Origin: Lachnospiraceae bacterium
GTDB lineage: Bacteria; Bacillota; Clostridia; Lachnospirales; Lachnospiraceae
DNA: 50,934 nucleotides
Assembly: GCA_024682835.1 (NCBI GenBank)
Contig: JAIKYU010000067.1
Location: forward strand, 1-50,934
Direction of reading: 5' to 3'
Below the pieces are notes generated by a model, which worked only from the letters and a program-made list of their open reading frames with translations, was not told the DNA's origin and ran no database searches. The position numbers were made by a program, and so were the translations under genes. Positions 1 through 8,795 of the stretch are shown here, in pieces. How positions within the stretch are numbered: the stretch's first letter is position 1; each line of letters begins with the position of its first letter.

Positions 1-2
1 TG

Positions 3-149
3 AGATTCACTTTCGATTATTTCAAGTCTTCTGTTTACGCGTACTTCACCATGGAAACGGACAAATCGGATTATTATATTCGATCAATTTACCTGCCGGG
101 TAATCCTGTGTATCTGAATCGGATCCAGGCATTCCTTCAGGACGAATAG
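3..149 (+). CDS. C-terminal end of an unidentified protein (partial)
   Basis: An open frame runs in from the left edge and ends at a TAG at 147-149, giving 48 residues that end in FLQDE. The composition is that of a folded domain, rich in Tyr, Phe and Asp with alternating hydrophobic residues. An intrinsic terminator follows about 30 bp after the stop, which supports a real gene end. No family is recognisable from this fragment. It probably belongs to the integrated element whose integrase lies to the right, but that is inferred from position only. Confidence 0.5.
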   Translation, partial: RFTFDYFKSSVYAYFTMETDKSDYYIRSIYLPGNPVYLNRIQAFLQDE

Positions 150-181
150 GATACAGCTGCATTAAAAGCAGTACTTCTAAC

Positions 182-215
182 AGGCTTTTCTTCAGAGAAA
201 AGCCTTTATTCTTTT
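182..215 (+). terminator. Intrinsic terminator after the left-edge gene
   Basis: A 10-bp stem (182-191 with 196-205) closes a TCAG tetraloop and is followed by a T-rich tract to 215. It lies about 30 bp after the stop codon at 149. Confidence 0.7.
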
Positions 216-356
216 GGGGGCCTTTCGTCAAAGAAAAGCCTGCTGGGCTTATCTTGCCATAAAAGCTCCGGGTGGATTTCGGAAAGACATCTGCTACCGT
301 TCACTACCTCGCGAGTCAGAGAAAAATATCCCACTTTTCGGGGATTTACAAGCACA

Positions 357-407
357 GACAGCGACTGCAAAATCGTAATACACTTCGTTCGATTTTGCAT
401 CGCTGTC
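357..407. repeat. Inverted repeat, 18-19 nt arms
   Basis: Arms 357-375 and 390-407 are complementary except for a one-base insertion in the left arm. No T-tract follows on either strand, so it is not an obvious terminator. Confidence 0.75.
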
Positions 408-436
408 GCTTGCTCAGGCTGCCGCCCGAGACCTGC

Positions 437-470
437 TTGGGCTTCGCCCAAACCCTGCCGCTTCGCGGCA
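437..470. repeat. Two adjacent 6-bp hairpins with TTC loops
   Basis: TTGGGC-TTC-GCCCAA (437-451) is followed five bases later by TGCCGC-TTC-GCGGCA (456-470). Each is a perfect stem. Their shared loop suggests related small palindromic units. Confidence 0.7.
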
Positions 471-571
471 CTGGTGTATGCCGGACGGATTAAGAGGTTT
501 TTCGATATGGATAGGCCCGTATCATATCTATAAACCATACTCATATGCCACAGGGGGAAAGCCTTCCTCCT

Positions 572-636
572 CGCGTGAGCCTACGACTGAAGGCGCCCCG
601 ACAGAACCGGGACGCCTTCAGTCGTAGGCTCACGCG
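572..636. repeat. Perfect 24-bp inverted repeat
   Basis: Arms 572-595 and 613-636 are perfectly complementary over 24 bp around a 17-nt loop whose ends (CCC/GGG) can extend the pairing. No T-tract follows. Such a perfect stem in non-coding DNA is unusual for a plain terminator. Confidence 0.85.
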
Positions 637-719
637 CCCCCTTCCCGGCTGTTGTACTTCTTTGGCTCTCGCGAAGATCATGAAAAAAGGGTAGATCGGA
701 TCAAACAGCAGGTTCTCGA

Positions 720-838
720 CGTCATTCTGCCCGTGGGATGATACCGGACGGGGAAGTCTGTGTCAAGGGTTCCCTTCGGCTTGCGCCCTTGACACAGACT
801 TCCCCATCCGGTGTATGGGCAGCTAAGGCAGAATGACG
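720..838. repeat. Nested long inverted repeat, about 26-bp core and 12-bp outer arms
   Basis: The core arms 744-769 and 786-811 pair over 26 positions with one mismatch, around a 16-nt loop. Outer arms 720-731 and 827-838 pair perfectly over 12 bp. The whole cruciform is about 119 bp and ends about 120 bp before the integrase start codon. Confidence 0.85.
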
Positions 839-961
839 ATCCACAGGCTTATCCAGCCTGTGAATGTATTCTGCAGGTGACCCGAAATCAGAAATCTGCT
901 CTATAGATAAATGAAACAGGTTGATGATGCGAATCAAGTCGGGAAGGAGGGGTGACCTGCA

Positions 962-2263
962 ATGGAAAACCACATAGATCAGGCAAGTACTGCGGATACC
1001 TCTCAGTTTTCCACGAAGAAGTCAGCGCAGAATCCCTTGTCCCGGCCATCCCGTTCTGATACAATAAAGCTCGAGAGTGCCGAGATCGAAGACATGAGAA
1101 GAAAGATCAAGGCAAAGGAACGACAACTGAGAGTAAAGGAGGCGATAGCACCATTCATCAGAGAAGGAAGTAAGATCGTAACCTGTGACAGGATAAACAG
1201 CCGTTACAAGATCCGCATCCCTGTCGCTTTGCGGAATGACGACACGGAAAAGATTACCGCAAGAAGCGAGGCAGAGGTATATGAGAAGGCTTATCTGTAT
1301 CTGTTCGGAGATGACAACCATACGATCCGCGCATTATTCGAACAGATGCTGTCGATCAAGAAGGAAGACCTGGACACCTCTTCGCTTACGGTAGACAGAT
1401 ATCGACAGCTTTGGGAAAAGCACTACGAAAATGATTCCATTGCAGACAGGCAGATCGCGGAGCTTGAGACACCCGATATCAAGCAGTTTTTTAAACGGGT
1501 GACCGCAGGACGGGTTATAAGCCGTAGGGGGTTCGTGAACATCAAGAGCATTCTGAATGCGATCTATGATGTGGCGGTTGATCGGGGAATCGTTTCGTTG
1601 AACTTAAGCCGTGCTGTGAGCAACAGTGAGCTGAAATTCAAGGCGGTGGACAACAGCAATATCCGCTATACGGACGATGACCGTGATGCGCTCCTCACGT
1701 ATCTGGATGCGATGCCGGACAAAAGTGATTATGAGTACGGGATCATCTTGATGTTCTGTCTGTGCATCCGTATCGGAGAGCTCAGGGCACTCAGATGGGA
1801 CGATGTGGATTTCTACCGGCACACCATACGCATTTCAAGGGAGATCGTCCTCAGGCGCAACCAGTCCGGAAAGAACCGCTTTGTGGAAGTGAATCATACC
1901 AAGGGCGGTGAACATGGTGCCAGGGTGCTGCCGTTGTCGGAAAGGGCGGAAGATGTGCTAAGACTGCTACGTGAAAGAGAGCAGGCTTCGGAATACATCC
2001 TGTCAAATAAGGCCGGGCAGCCGCTGGGCGGCAACAAGTTCAACCAGCATCTGGAAAGAGCAACAACGGCGGTAGGGATCCCGTATCTGTCCAGTCACAA
2101 AATCCGGTTCTGGTCGGTCACAGCGCTCGCCAGAGCCACCGGCGGAGACATCCAGACAGTGATGTATGCAGCAGGACATAACGACAAAAACACTACGCTG
2201 CATTATATCAGGGCTGTTCAGTCTGACACACAGGTAGACGCGATCAAGGCTTGTTTCGCCTGA
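962..2263 (+). CDS. Tyrosine recombinase / integrase of an integrated element
   Basis: This 433-aa site-specific recombinase would insert and excise the element at the neighbouring tRNA. The C-terminal catalytic domain carries the full set of active residues: R270 in IRIGELRALRW, K314 in HTKGGEHG, H379 and R382 in HKIR, H406 in AAGHND, and the nucleophile Y415 in LHYIR. A SAM-like core-binding domain lies around residues 120-220. The N-terminal 80 or so residues are helical, then strand-rich and basic, as in arm-type DNA-binding domains. The start at 962 has a strong GGAGGGG site 12 bp upstream. It points towards the 3' end of tRNA-Gly, the standard layout for a tRNA-targeted element. Whether it belongs to a phage or a conjugative element cannot be told here. 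Confidence 0.93.
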   Translation: MENHIDQASTADTSQFSTKKSAQNPLSRPSRSDTIKLESAEIEDMRRKIKAKERQLRVKEAIAPFIREGSKIVTCDRINSRYKIRIPVALRNDDTEKITARSEAEVYEKAYLYLFGDDNHTIRALFEQMLSIKKEDLDTSSLTVDRYRQLWEKHYENDSIADRQIAELETPDIKQFFKRVTAGRVISRRGFVNIKSILNAIYDVAVDRGIVSLNLSRAVSNSELKFKAVDNSNIRYTDDDRDALLTYLDAMPDKSDYEYGIILMFCLCIRIGELRALRWDDVDFYRHTIRISREIVLRRNQSGKNRFVEVNHTKGGEHGARVLPLSERAEDVLRLLREREQASEYILSNKAGQPLGGNKFNQHLERATTAVGIPYLSSHKIRFWSVTALARATGGDIQTVMYAAGHNDKNTTLHYIRAVQSDTQVDAIKACFA

Positions 2264-2307
2264 TGGAATTCTCCGGAAATGCGCATATTACGCAGCTTCC
2301 GGAAAAA

Positions 2308-2329
2308 GCAGACCACTTGCAGACCACTT
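2308..2329. repeat. Tandem 11-bp direct repeat between integrase and tRNA
   Basis: GCAGACCACTT occurs twice back to back (2308-2318 and 2319-2329). Short direct repeats beside the attachment site are typical arm-type binding sites for integrase or excisionase. An inverted repeat CCGGAA...TTCCGG (2273-2302) lies just before it. The role is inferred from position. Confidence 0.6.
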
Positions 2330-2341
2330 TTTTGAAGCAAC

Positions 2342-2375
2342 AAAAAAACGGAACCCCAGGATTTTCAAGGATTCC
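2342..2375 (-). terminator. Terminator of tRNA-Gly
   Basis: On the minus strand a 7-bp stem (GGAATCC with GGGTTCC, one G-U pair) is followed by GTTTTTTT, seven bases after the tRNA 3' end. It would lie on the element side of the attachment site. Confidence 0.6.
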
Positions 2376-2381
2376 GATGAA

Positions 2382-2453
2382 GCGATAGACGGGGCTCGAA
2401 CCCGCGGTCTCCACCTTGGCAAGGTGGCGCTTTACCAACTAAGCTACTATCGC
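2382..2453 (-). tRNA. tRNA-Gly(GCC)
   Basis: The minus strand folds into a complete 72-nt cloverleaf. It has a 7-bp acceptor stem (GCGATAG/CTATCGC), a D-arm with AGTTGGTA, an anticodon stem CCACC/GGTGG around TTGCCAA (anticodon GCC), and a T-arm with TTCGAGC. CCA is not encoded. Its 3' end faces the integrase, so the 3' half is the likely attachment core. Confidence 0.95.
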
Positions 2454-2465
2454 GCAACAACAAAC

Positions 2466-2494
2466 ATTATATGAGATTGTTTCATTGTTGTCAA
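2466..2494 (-). promoter_or_regulatory. Consensus promoter of tRNA-Gly
   Basis: On the minus strand TTGACA (2489-2494) and TATAAT (2466-2471) are separated by 17 bp. The -10 element lies 12 bp before the tRNA 5' end. Confidence 0.85.
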
Positions 2495-2580
2495 GTCAAA
2501 ATTCAAATTAAATCTCTGAATTTTTTCTCTATGTTTTTCTCTTTGCTTTCTCTCCCTTTACTCTCCGATGATCCCCCCGC

Positions 2581-4068
2581 TTATTGCACAATCAGATTCG
2601 TATATCCCATGAGATCATAATCGATTGCCCGCGCTGCTTCTCTTCCCTGCCGGATGGCCTTGACCACAAGGGACTGTCCGGTGTGCATGTCGCCGGCGCA
2701 GAACACGCCCGGCACGGAAGTCAGGAACTCTCCGTCCGGCGTCTGCACGTTTCCGCGATTGTCGCGTTGCACGGAAAACGCGTCAGCGACATAATCCTCT
2801 GCTCCGATAAATCCGGCCGCAATCAGAAGCAGTTCACAGGGCAGCTCCTGTTCCGATCCGGGGATTTCCTTCATGACCCTGCGGCCGTTTTCGACCTCCC
2901 AGGCAAGTTTCACTGTTTTCACAGCCGCGAGCGCTCCCCTGCTGTCCTTGATGAATTCCTTCACCGTCGTCTCATAAATACGCGGGTCGCTTCCGTAAAC
3001 AGCAATCGCCTCCTCCTGGCCATAATCCGTCTTCAGGACATTGGGCCACTCCGGCCAGGGATTGTCATCCGTCCTTGCTTCCGGCGGCTTGGGCATCATC
3101 TCGATCTGCACGACGCTCACGGCGCCATGCCGTATGCAGGTTCCCAGGCAATCATTTCCGGTATCTCCGCCTCCGACAATCACGACATGTTTTCCTTTTG
3201 CGTTGACGCTTCCCGTCTGCTTCCAATCCGAATCCAGCAGCGCCTTGGTGTTGCCGCGCAGGAAATCCACCGCGAAACAGATTCCCTCCGCGTCCCTGCC
3301 GGGCGCATTCAGGTCACGAGGTCTGGAGGCTCCGCAGGAGAGCAGCACGCGGTCATATGTCGATAAAAGCTCGCCTGCCTCCACATTCCGTCCGACATCC
3401 GCGCCGGTAATGAAAGAGATTCCCTCCTCTTCCATGACCCTGAGCTTTCGCTCCACGAACCGTTTTTCCAGCTTCATGTTGGGAATACCATACATCAAAA
3501 GTCCGCCCGGTCTGTCGAACCGCTCATACACCGTCACGGAATGTCCGCGCCGGTTCAGCAGATCTGCCGCCGAAAGGCCGGAAGGTCCGGATCCGACGAT
3601 TGCGATCTTCTTTCCCGTGCGCGCTGTCGGCGGCTCTGCTGCCGCCCATCCCTCCTGGTATGCTTTTTCGACGATTGCAAGCTCCGTCTCTTTTCCCCCG
3701 ACGGGAGCTCCGTTCAGATGACAGGTGCAGGCCACCTCACACAGCGCCGGGCAGACACGGCCGGTGAATTCCGGAAAACTGTTGGTCTTTTTCAATCTGT
3801 GCCAGGCTTCCTTCCAGTTCCCCCGGTATACCAGGTCATTCCATTCCGGGATCAGATTATGCAGCGGGCATCCGGTGGTTCTACCCATAAGATCCACGCC
3901 TGCCTGACAGAACGGGACGCCGCATTCCATGCAGCGCGAAGCCTGAATTCTGCGCTCCTTCTCCGGCAACGGCTGATGGAATTCCTGCCAGTTGCAGATC
4001 CGTTTTTCCGGCGGCACGGCCGGTGCGCTTTTTCTCTCATATTCCAAAAATCCGGTTGGTTTTCCCAT
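2581..4068 (-). CDS. gltD: Glutamate synthase (NADPH), small subunit
   Basis: This 495-aa flavoprotein passes electrons from NAD(P)H to the large GltB subunit for reductive glutamate formation from 2-oxoglutarate and glutamine. The N-terminal quarter carries the iron-sulfur cysteines (CMECGVPFC, CPLHN, CPALCEVAC). The FAD-binding GSGPSGLSAA follows, then the NADP-binding GGGDTGNDC. The C-terminal motif FCAGDMHTGQSLVVKAI closes the FAD site. Length is normal. The start has GAGGAG about 9 bp upstream. It is the last gene of glnN-gltB-gltD and lies 99 bp after gltB. No clear terminator is seen before the tRNA. Confidence 0.97.
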   Translation of the reverse strand: MGKPTGFLEYERKSAPAVPPEKRICNWQEFHQPLPEKERRIQASRCMECGVPFCQAGVDLMGRTTGCPLHNLIPEWNDLVYRGNWKEAWHRLKKTNSFPEFTGRVCPALCEVACTCHLNGAPVGGKETELAIVEKAYQEGWAAAEPPTARTGKKIAIVGSGPSGLSAADLLNRRGHSVTVYERFDRPGGLLMYGIPNMKLEKRFVERKLRVMEEEGISFITGADVGRNVEAGELLSTYDRVLLSCGASRPRDLNAPGRDAEGICFAVDFLRGNTKALLDSDWKQTGSVNAKGKHVVIVGGGDTGNDCLGTCIRHGAVSVVQIEMMPKPPEARTDDNPWPEWPNVLKTDYGQEEAIAVYGSDPRIYETTVKEFIKDSRGALAAVKTVKLAWEVENGRRVMKEIPGSEQELPCELLLIAAGFIGAEDYVADAFSVQRDNRGNVQTPDGEFLTSVPGVFCAGDMHTGQSLVVKAIRQGREAARAIDYDLMGYTNLIVQ

Positions 4069-4167
4069 TGTACTGCTCCTCTGTCAACATGGTTAATCAC
4101 TGACAAACTCATTTCGGAACGTTGCCGCAGCTCGTCTTCATTGCACTCTCAAACGGCATCGTGTTTC

Positions 4168-7100
4168 CTATCTGTGACAGGCATAAAACGCTTCCATCTG
4201 CGCCTGCTCGCGGCTTAAGCCTTTTTCCTCCATCTGGCCGATAGCCGTCAGAATCCGCTGATAATCGTGAGGAATAATCTTCTTAAAATGCGGAAGCCAT
4301 CCGGCAAAATCATCCAGAATCTCCCGTCCCCTGGGGGAACCGGTCAGTGCGACGTGCTCCGTAATCAGATCCTTCAGCTGCTGTACATCATATTTCGAGG
4401 TGATCTCCTGGGAGGAGACCATATCCTTGTTGATTCTCGTATACAGATCCGCTTCCGGATCCAGCACATACGCGATTCCGCCCGACATACCCGCGGCAAA
4501 ATTCTTTCCGGTACGTCCGAGAATGACAGCCACACCGCCGGTCATGTACTCGCATCCATGCTCTCCGACGCCCTCAACCACCGCCATGGCGCCGGAATTG
4601 CGCACGCAGAAGCGTTCTCCCGCCACGCCGCTGATAAAGACCTTTCCGCTCGTAGCGCCATATAATGCCACATTCCCGATGATGATGTTATCCTCCCGGC
4701 GGAACAAAGTTCCCGCAGGGGGCACAACGATCAGCTTGCCGCCCGATAGCCCCTTTCCGAAATAGTCATTCGCATCCCCTTCCAGCCGGATGGTCAGACC
4801 CTGCGGAATGAACGCGCCAAAGGATTGCCCGCCGGCGCCCTTTGCCCTGACCGTGTAGGTATCCTCGGGAAGCTTCTGATCACCGAAGCGACGTGTGATT
4901 TCCGAGCCGAAAATGGATCCGAATGCCCGATCCGTGTTCATGACATCGATTGAAAGCTCAGCCGCTTCGCCTTTCTGCAGCGCTTTGTCAAACCGCTTCA
5001 GCAGAATTTTTTCATCCGGCGTCGTCTGCAGTTTAAAATCATAGACATGCTTGGGATCGAACTGCGTCTGTTTCCGGCCGCCCTTCTTTCCGGCATACGG
5101 ATTATTTAAGATACCGGAGAGATCGATTTTGGTGTGGCGGCCGCAAAGGTCCTGCCGAAGCTCCAGCAAATCGTTCCGACCAATCAGTTCTTCGACACTG
5201 TGCACCCCGAGGGCTGCCATGATCTCTCTCAGCTCACGCGCCACAAAGCGCATGAAATTCATCACATATTCGGGCTTTCCGCGGAAGCGTTTCCTTAACT
5301 CGGGGTTCTGCGTCGCCACGCCCACAGGACAGGTGTCCAGATTGCAGACGCGCATCATGACGCAGCCCATGGTAACAAGCGGTGCCGTGGCAAAGCCGAA
5401 TTCCTCCGCTCCGAGCATCGCGGCAATCGCGACGTCCCGCCCGCTCATAAGCTTTCCGTCCGCCTCGATCCGCACCTTATTGCGCAGATGATTCATGATC
5501 AGCGTCTGATGCGTCTCGGCAATGCCAAGTTCCCACGGAAGCCCCGCGTTGTGGATCGAGGATTTGGGCGCCGCTCCGGTTCCTCCGTCATAGCCGGACA
5601 CCAGAACGACCTGCGCGCCGGCCTTGGCGACACCCGCCGCGACCGTTCCCACGCCGGCCTCCGACACCAGCTTCACGGAAATTCTGGCCTCCCGGTTGGC
5701 GTTTTTCAGATCGAAGATCAACTGTGCCAGATCCTCGATGGAGTAAATATCGTGATGGGGCGGGGGAGAAATCAGAGACACGCCGGGCGTGGAATGCCTC
5801 GTCTTTGCAATCCAGGGATAGACCTTGCTCCCCGGGAGATGCCCGCCCTCTCCGGGCTTTGCGCCCTGCGCCATCTTGATCTGGATTTCCTTTGCCGAAA
5901 TCAGGTAACTGCTCGTCACGCCGAAACGGCCGGATGCGACCTGCTTGATCGCGGAGCACTTATCCTCTTTACTTCCCGCGCTTTCCAGACGTTCCGGGCT
6001 CTCGCCGCCCTCTCCGGAATTTGATTTCCCGCCCAGCGCATTCATCGCGAGCGCCATCGTCTCGTGCGCCTCCTGGGAAATGGATCCATAGGACATGGCG
6101 CCGGTTTTGAAACGCTTTACGATTTCATCCTCGCTCTCGACCTCCTCGAGCGGAATCCCCTTTTGCGGATAGCGGAACTTCAGCAGTCCCCGCAGATTCC
6201 GAACGGAATCCTCCTTATTGACCAGTCCGGTATACTGCTTAAACAGTTCATAATCTCCTCTTCTGGTTGATTCCTGCAGCAGATGGATTGTCTTCGGATT
6301 ATAAAGATGCTCTTCGCCGCCGGATCTGCATTTGTGGCGTCCCAGGCTGTCCAGCGTCAGATCATTCTGCAGTCCCAACGGATCAAATGCCTGATCGTGC
6401 AGCGTTTCCACATCGTTTTCTATATCCTCCAGTCCGATACCGCCGATGCGGCTCACCGTTCCGGTAAAATACTTGTCGATCACACTCCGGTCGATTCCGA
6501 TCGCCTCAAAGATCTGGGAACCCTGATAAGACTGGATCGTGGAAATGCCCATCTTGGATGCGATCTTGACAATCCCATGCAGCACCGCATGATTATAATC
6601 ATCCACGGCCGCGTAGTAATCCTTATCCAGCATGCCGCTCTCAATGAGTCCCGCGATGGATTCCTGCGCCAGATAGGGATTGACTGCGCTCGCTCCGTAT
6701 CCGAGGAGGGTTGCAAAATGATGCACTTCCCGCGGTTCGGCCGATTCCAGAATCAGGGAAAGCGACGTCGCCTTTTTGGTTCGCACCAGATACTGCCTGA
6801 GCGCCGATACCGCCAGAAGCGACGGGATCGCCACATGATTCTCATCCACATCCCGATCGGACAGGATCACGATATTCGTGCCGTCCCGGTATGCCTTGTC
6901 CACCTCCATGAACAGACGCTCCAACGCCTTCTCCAGTCTTGTATTCACGTAATAGACGATGGGAATCGTCTGGACCTTGAAGCCCTCTCTCTGCATCGTC
7001 TTGATTTTCAACAGATCCGTGTTTGTCAGGATCGGATTGTTGACCATCAGCATGCTGCAGTTTGCCGCATCCTCCTTAAGAAGATTGCCGTCACGCCCGA

Positions 7101-8724
7101 GATACACTTCCGTCGCCGTCACAATCTCCTCACGAATGGCATCGATTGGCGGATTGGTAACCTGTGCAAAGAGCTGTTTGAAGTAGTTAAACAACGGCTG
7201 ATGATGCGAGGAGAGTACCGGCAGCGGAATATCAATTCCCATGGAACAGATCGCTTCCGCGCCGTCCCGCGCCATCGGCAGGATGGTTTCCTTGAGCTCC
7301 TCATAGGTGTAGCCGAAAGCCTTCTGCATCCGGCCGCGTTCCTCTTCTGTATAGGTTGCGATCCTTTTGTTCGGTATCTTCAGATCATGCAGGGTGACCA
7401 GATGATCATTGAGCCATTCACCGTAAGGATTGCGTTTCGCGTAGCGCTCCTTGCACTCCTCGTCGTCAATCAGCCGTCCCTCGACGGTATCGACAAGCAG
7501 CATCTTACCGGGACGCAGGCGATCCTTTTTCACGATCTTTTCCGGCGGCACCGGAAGAACACCCACCTCGGAGGAAAGAATCAGCGTGTCATCCGAGGTG
7601 ATATAGTAGCGCGACGGCCTTAAGCCGTTCCGATCCAGCACGGCACCCATGATATCCCCGTCGCAGAACAGGATCGCTGCCGGTCCGTCCCAGGGCTCCA
7701 TCATGGTGGAGTAATATTGATAAAAATCCCTCTTGCTCTGGCTCATGGTCTTATTGTTCACCCAGGGCTCCGGGATGGTAATCATCACCGCAAGCGGGAG
7801 TTCCATGCCGTTCATCACCAGAAATTCCAGCGTGTTGTCGAGCATGGCGGAATCCGATCCCTCAACGTTGATCGCCGGCAGCACCCGGACAAGATCCTCC
7901 TTCAGGTAATCGGAATCCATCGTTTCCTCGCGGGCCAGCATCTTGTCTGCGTTGCCGCGGATCGTGTTGATCTCGCCGTTATGCACGATAAAGCGGTTCG
8001 GATGTGCGCGCTCCCAGCTTGGATTCGTGTTGGTGGAAAAGCGGGAGTGCACAATCGCGATTGCGGATGTATAATCCTCGTCCTGCAGATCCTGATAAAA
8101 GGTTCGAAGCTGTCCAACCAGAAACATTCCCTTGTAAACAACGGTCCGTGAAGACAGGGAGCAGATATAGGTAGCGTCCGCTCCCTGTTCAAATTCCCGG
8201 CGCACGACATACAGTTTTCTGTCAAAGGCGATACCCTTTTCCACATTCTCCGGCTTTCCGACAAATGCCTGCTGAATGCACGGCATGCAGGAAAGTGCCT
8301 GATGTCCGAGCACTTTCTCGCAGACCGGCACATCGCGCCATGCCAGAAACGGCAGTCCTGCTTTTGTGCAGAGCGTCTCAAACATCTTTTTTGACTGAGA
8401 GCGTTTCAGTTCATCCTGCGGCAAAAAGAACATGCCGACACCGTACTCCCGCTCCGGCGGCAGCACAACGCCCTCAGCCTTCATCTTCTTTTCATAGAAG
8501 GAATGGCAAATCTGCAGCAGAATTCCCACGCCGTCGCCGGTCTTGCCCTCTGCGTCCTTGCCGGCACGGTGTTCCAAATTCTCAACGATCTGGAGTGCGT
8601 TTTCCACGGTTTCTCTGCTCTTTATCCCGTGGATGTTGACAATGGCACCGATTCCACAGGCATCATGTTCAAAACGCTCATCATAGAGCGGCGGCTTTTT
8701 TACATTCCTTCTTGCGTCAAACAT
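4168..8724 (-). CDS. gltB: Glutamate synthase, large subunit
   Basis: This 1518-aa enzyme hydrolyses glutamine and channels ammonia to 2-oxoglutarate to form glutamate in the cytoplasm. It starts with a 22-residue propeptide, and Cys23 in HDACGIG is the expected N-terminal nucleophile after processing. The order is an Ntn glutaminase domain (about 23-430), a central domain, an FMN-binding synthase domain (about 810-1190) with the iron-sulfur motif CVMMRVCNLDTCPVG, and a C-terminal GXGXG helix domain. Length matches bacterial GltB. It lies 71 bp after glnN, with a small hairpin between them, so glutamine synthesis and use are probably transcribed together. Confidence 0.98.
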   Translation of the reverse strand: MFDARRNVKKPPLYDERFEHDACGIGAIVNIHGIKSRETVENALQIVENLEHRAGKDAEGKTGDGVGILLQICHSFYEKKMKAEGVVLPPEREYGVGMFFLPQDELKRSQSKKMFETLCTKAGLPFLAWRDVPVCEKVLGHQALSCMPCIQQAFVGKPENVEKGIAFDRKLYVVRREFEQGADATYICSLSSRTVVYKGMFLVGQLRTFYQDLQDEDYTSAIAIVHSRFSTNTNPSWERAHPNRFIVHNGEINTIRGNADKMLAREETMDSDYLKEDLVRVLPAINVEGSDSAMLDNTLEFLVMNGMELPLAVMITIPEPWVNNKTMSQSKRDFYQYYSTMMEPWDGPAAILFCDGDIMGAVLDRNGLRPSRYYITSDDTLILSSEVGVLPVPPEKIVKKDRLRPGKMLLVDTVEGRLIDDEECKERYAKRNPYGEWLNDHLVTLHDLKIPNKRIATYTEEERGRMQKAFGYTYEELKETILPMARDGAEAICSMGIDIPLPVLSSHHQPLFNYFKQLFAQVTNPPIDAIREEIVTATEVYLGRDGNLLKEDAANCSMLMVNNPILTNTDLLKIKTMQREGFKVQTIPIVYYVNTRLEKALERLFMEVDKAYRDGTNIVILSDRDVDENHVAIPSLLAVSALRQYLVRTKKATSLSLILESAEPREVHHFATLLGYGASAVNPYLAQESIAGLIESGMLDKDYYAAVDDYNHAVLHGIVKIASKMGISTIQSYQGSQIFEAIGIDRSVIDKYFTGTVSRIGGIGLEDIENDVETLHDQAFDPLGLQNDLTLDSLGRHKCRSGGEEHLYNPKTIHLLQESTRRGDYELFKQYTGLVNKEDSVRNLRGLLKFRYPQKGIPLEEVESEDEIVKRFKTGAMSYGSISQEAHETMALAMNALGGKSNSGEGGESPERLESAGSKEDKCSAIKQVASGRFGVTSSYLISAKEIQIKMAQGAKPGEGGHLPGSKVYPWIAKTRHSTPGVSLISPPPHHDIYSIEDLAQLIFDLKNANREARISVKLVSEAGVGTVAAGVAKAGAQVVLVSGYDGGTGAAPKSSIHNAGLPWELGIAETHQTLIMNHLRNKVRIEADGKLMSGRDVAIAAMLGAEEFGFATAPLVTMGCVMMRVCNLDTCPVGVATQNPELRKRFRGKPEYVMNFMRFVARELREIMAALGVHSVEELIGRNDLLELRQDLCGRHTKIDLSGILNNPYAGKKGGRKQTQFDPKHVYDFKLQTTPDEKILLKRFDKALQKGEAAELSIDVMNTDRAFGSIFGSEITRRFGDQKLPEDTYTVRAKGAGGQSFGAFIPQGLTIRLEGDANDYFGKGLSGGKLIVVPPAGTLFRREDNIIIGNVALYGATSGKVFISGVAGERFCVRNSGAMAVVEGVGEHGCEYMTGGVAVILGRTGKNFAAGMSGGIAYVLDPEADLYTRINKDMVSSQEITSKYDVQQLKDLITEHVALTGSPRGREILDDFAGWLPHFKKIIPHDYQRILTAIGQMEEKGLSREQAQMEAFYACHR

Positions 8725-8743
8725 ATCCTTCTCTCCGATTGAT

Positions 8744-8774
8744 ACCGGTTTGTCACTCGATCGATTTAACCGGT
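8744..8774 (-). repeat. Small hairpin between glnN and gltB
   Basis: ACCGGTT (8744-8750) pairs with AACCGGT (8768-8774). The 11-bp word GATACCGGTTT here (8741-8751) also occurs just before glnN (10911-10921). There is no T-tract, so it is not a terminator. It may be a processing or regulatory site. Confidence 0.4.
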
Positions 8775-8795
8775 CTTCTCCTTATGATTCGCCGA

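Larger units (their letters stand above)
216..961. other. Non-coding region rich in hairpins, upstream of the integrase
   Basis: No convincing gene is seen here; the short open frames are interrupted and overlap palindromes. The stretch holds at least five inverted repeats: 357-407, 437-451, 456-470, 572-636 and 720-838. The two small ones share a TTC loop with 6-bp GC-rich stems. The region probably belongs to the integrated element. It could carry recombination or replication sites or terminators, but the sequence does not decide this. Confidence 0.6.

Noticed and set aside
272..544. Short open frames in the hairpin region
   Set aside because: They run through palindromes on both strands, lack ribosome sites and show no protein-like pattern.
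6283..7623. 446-residue open frame on the plus strand
   Set aside because: It is fully inside gltB on the opposite strand and has His/Arg-rich composition typical of an antisense frame.
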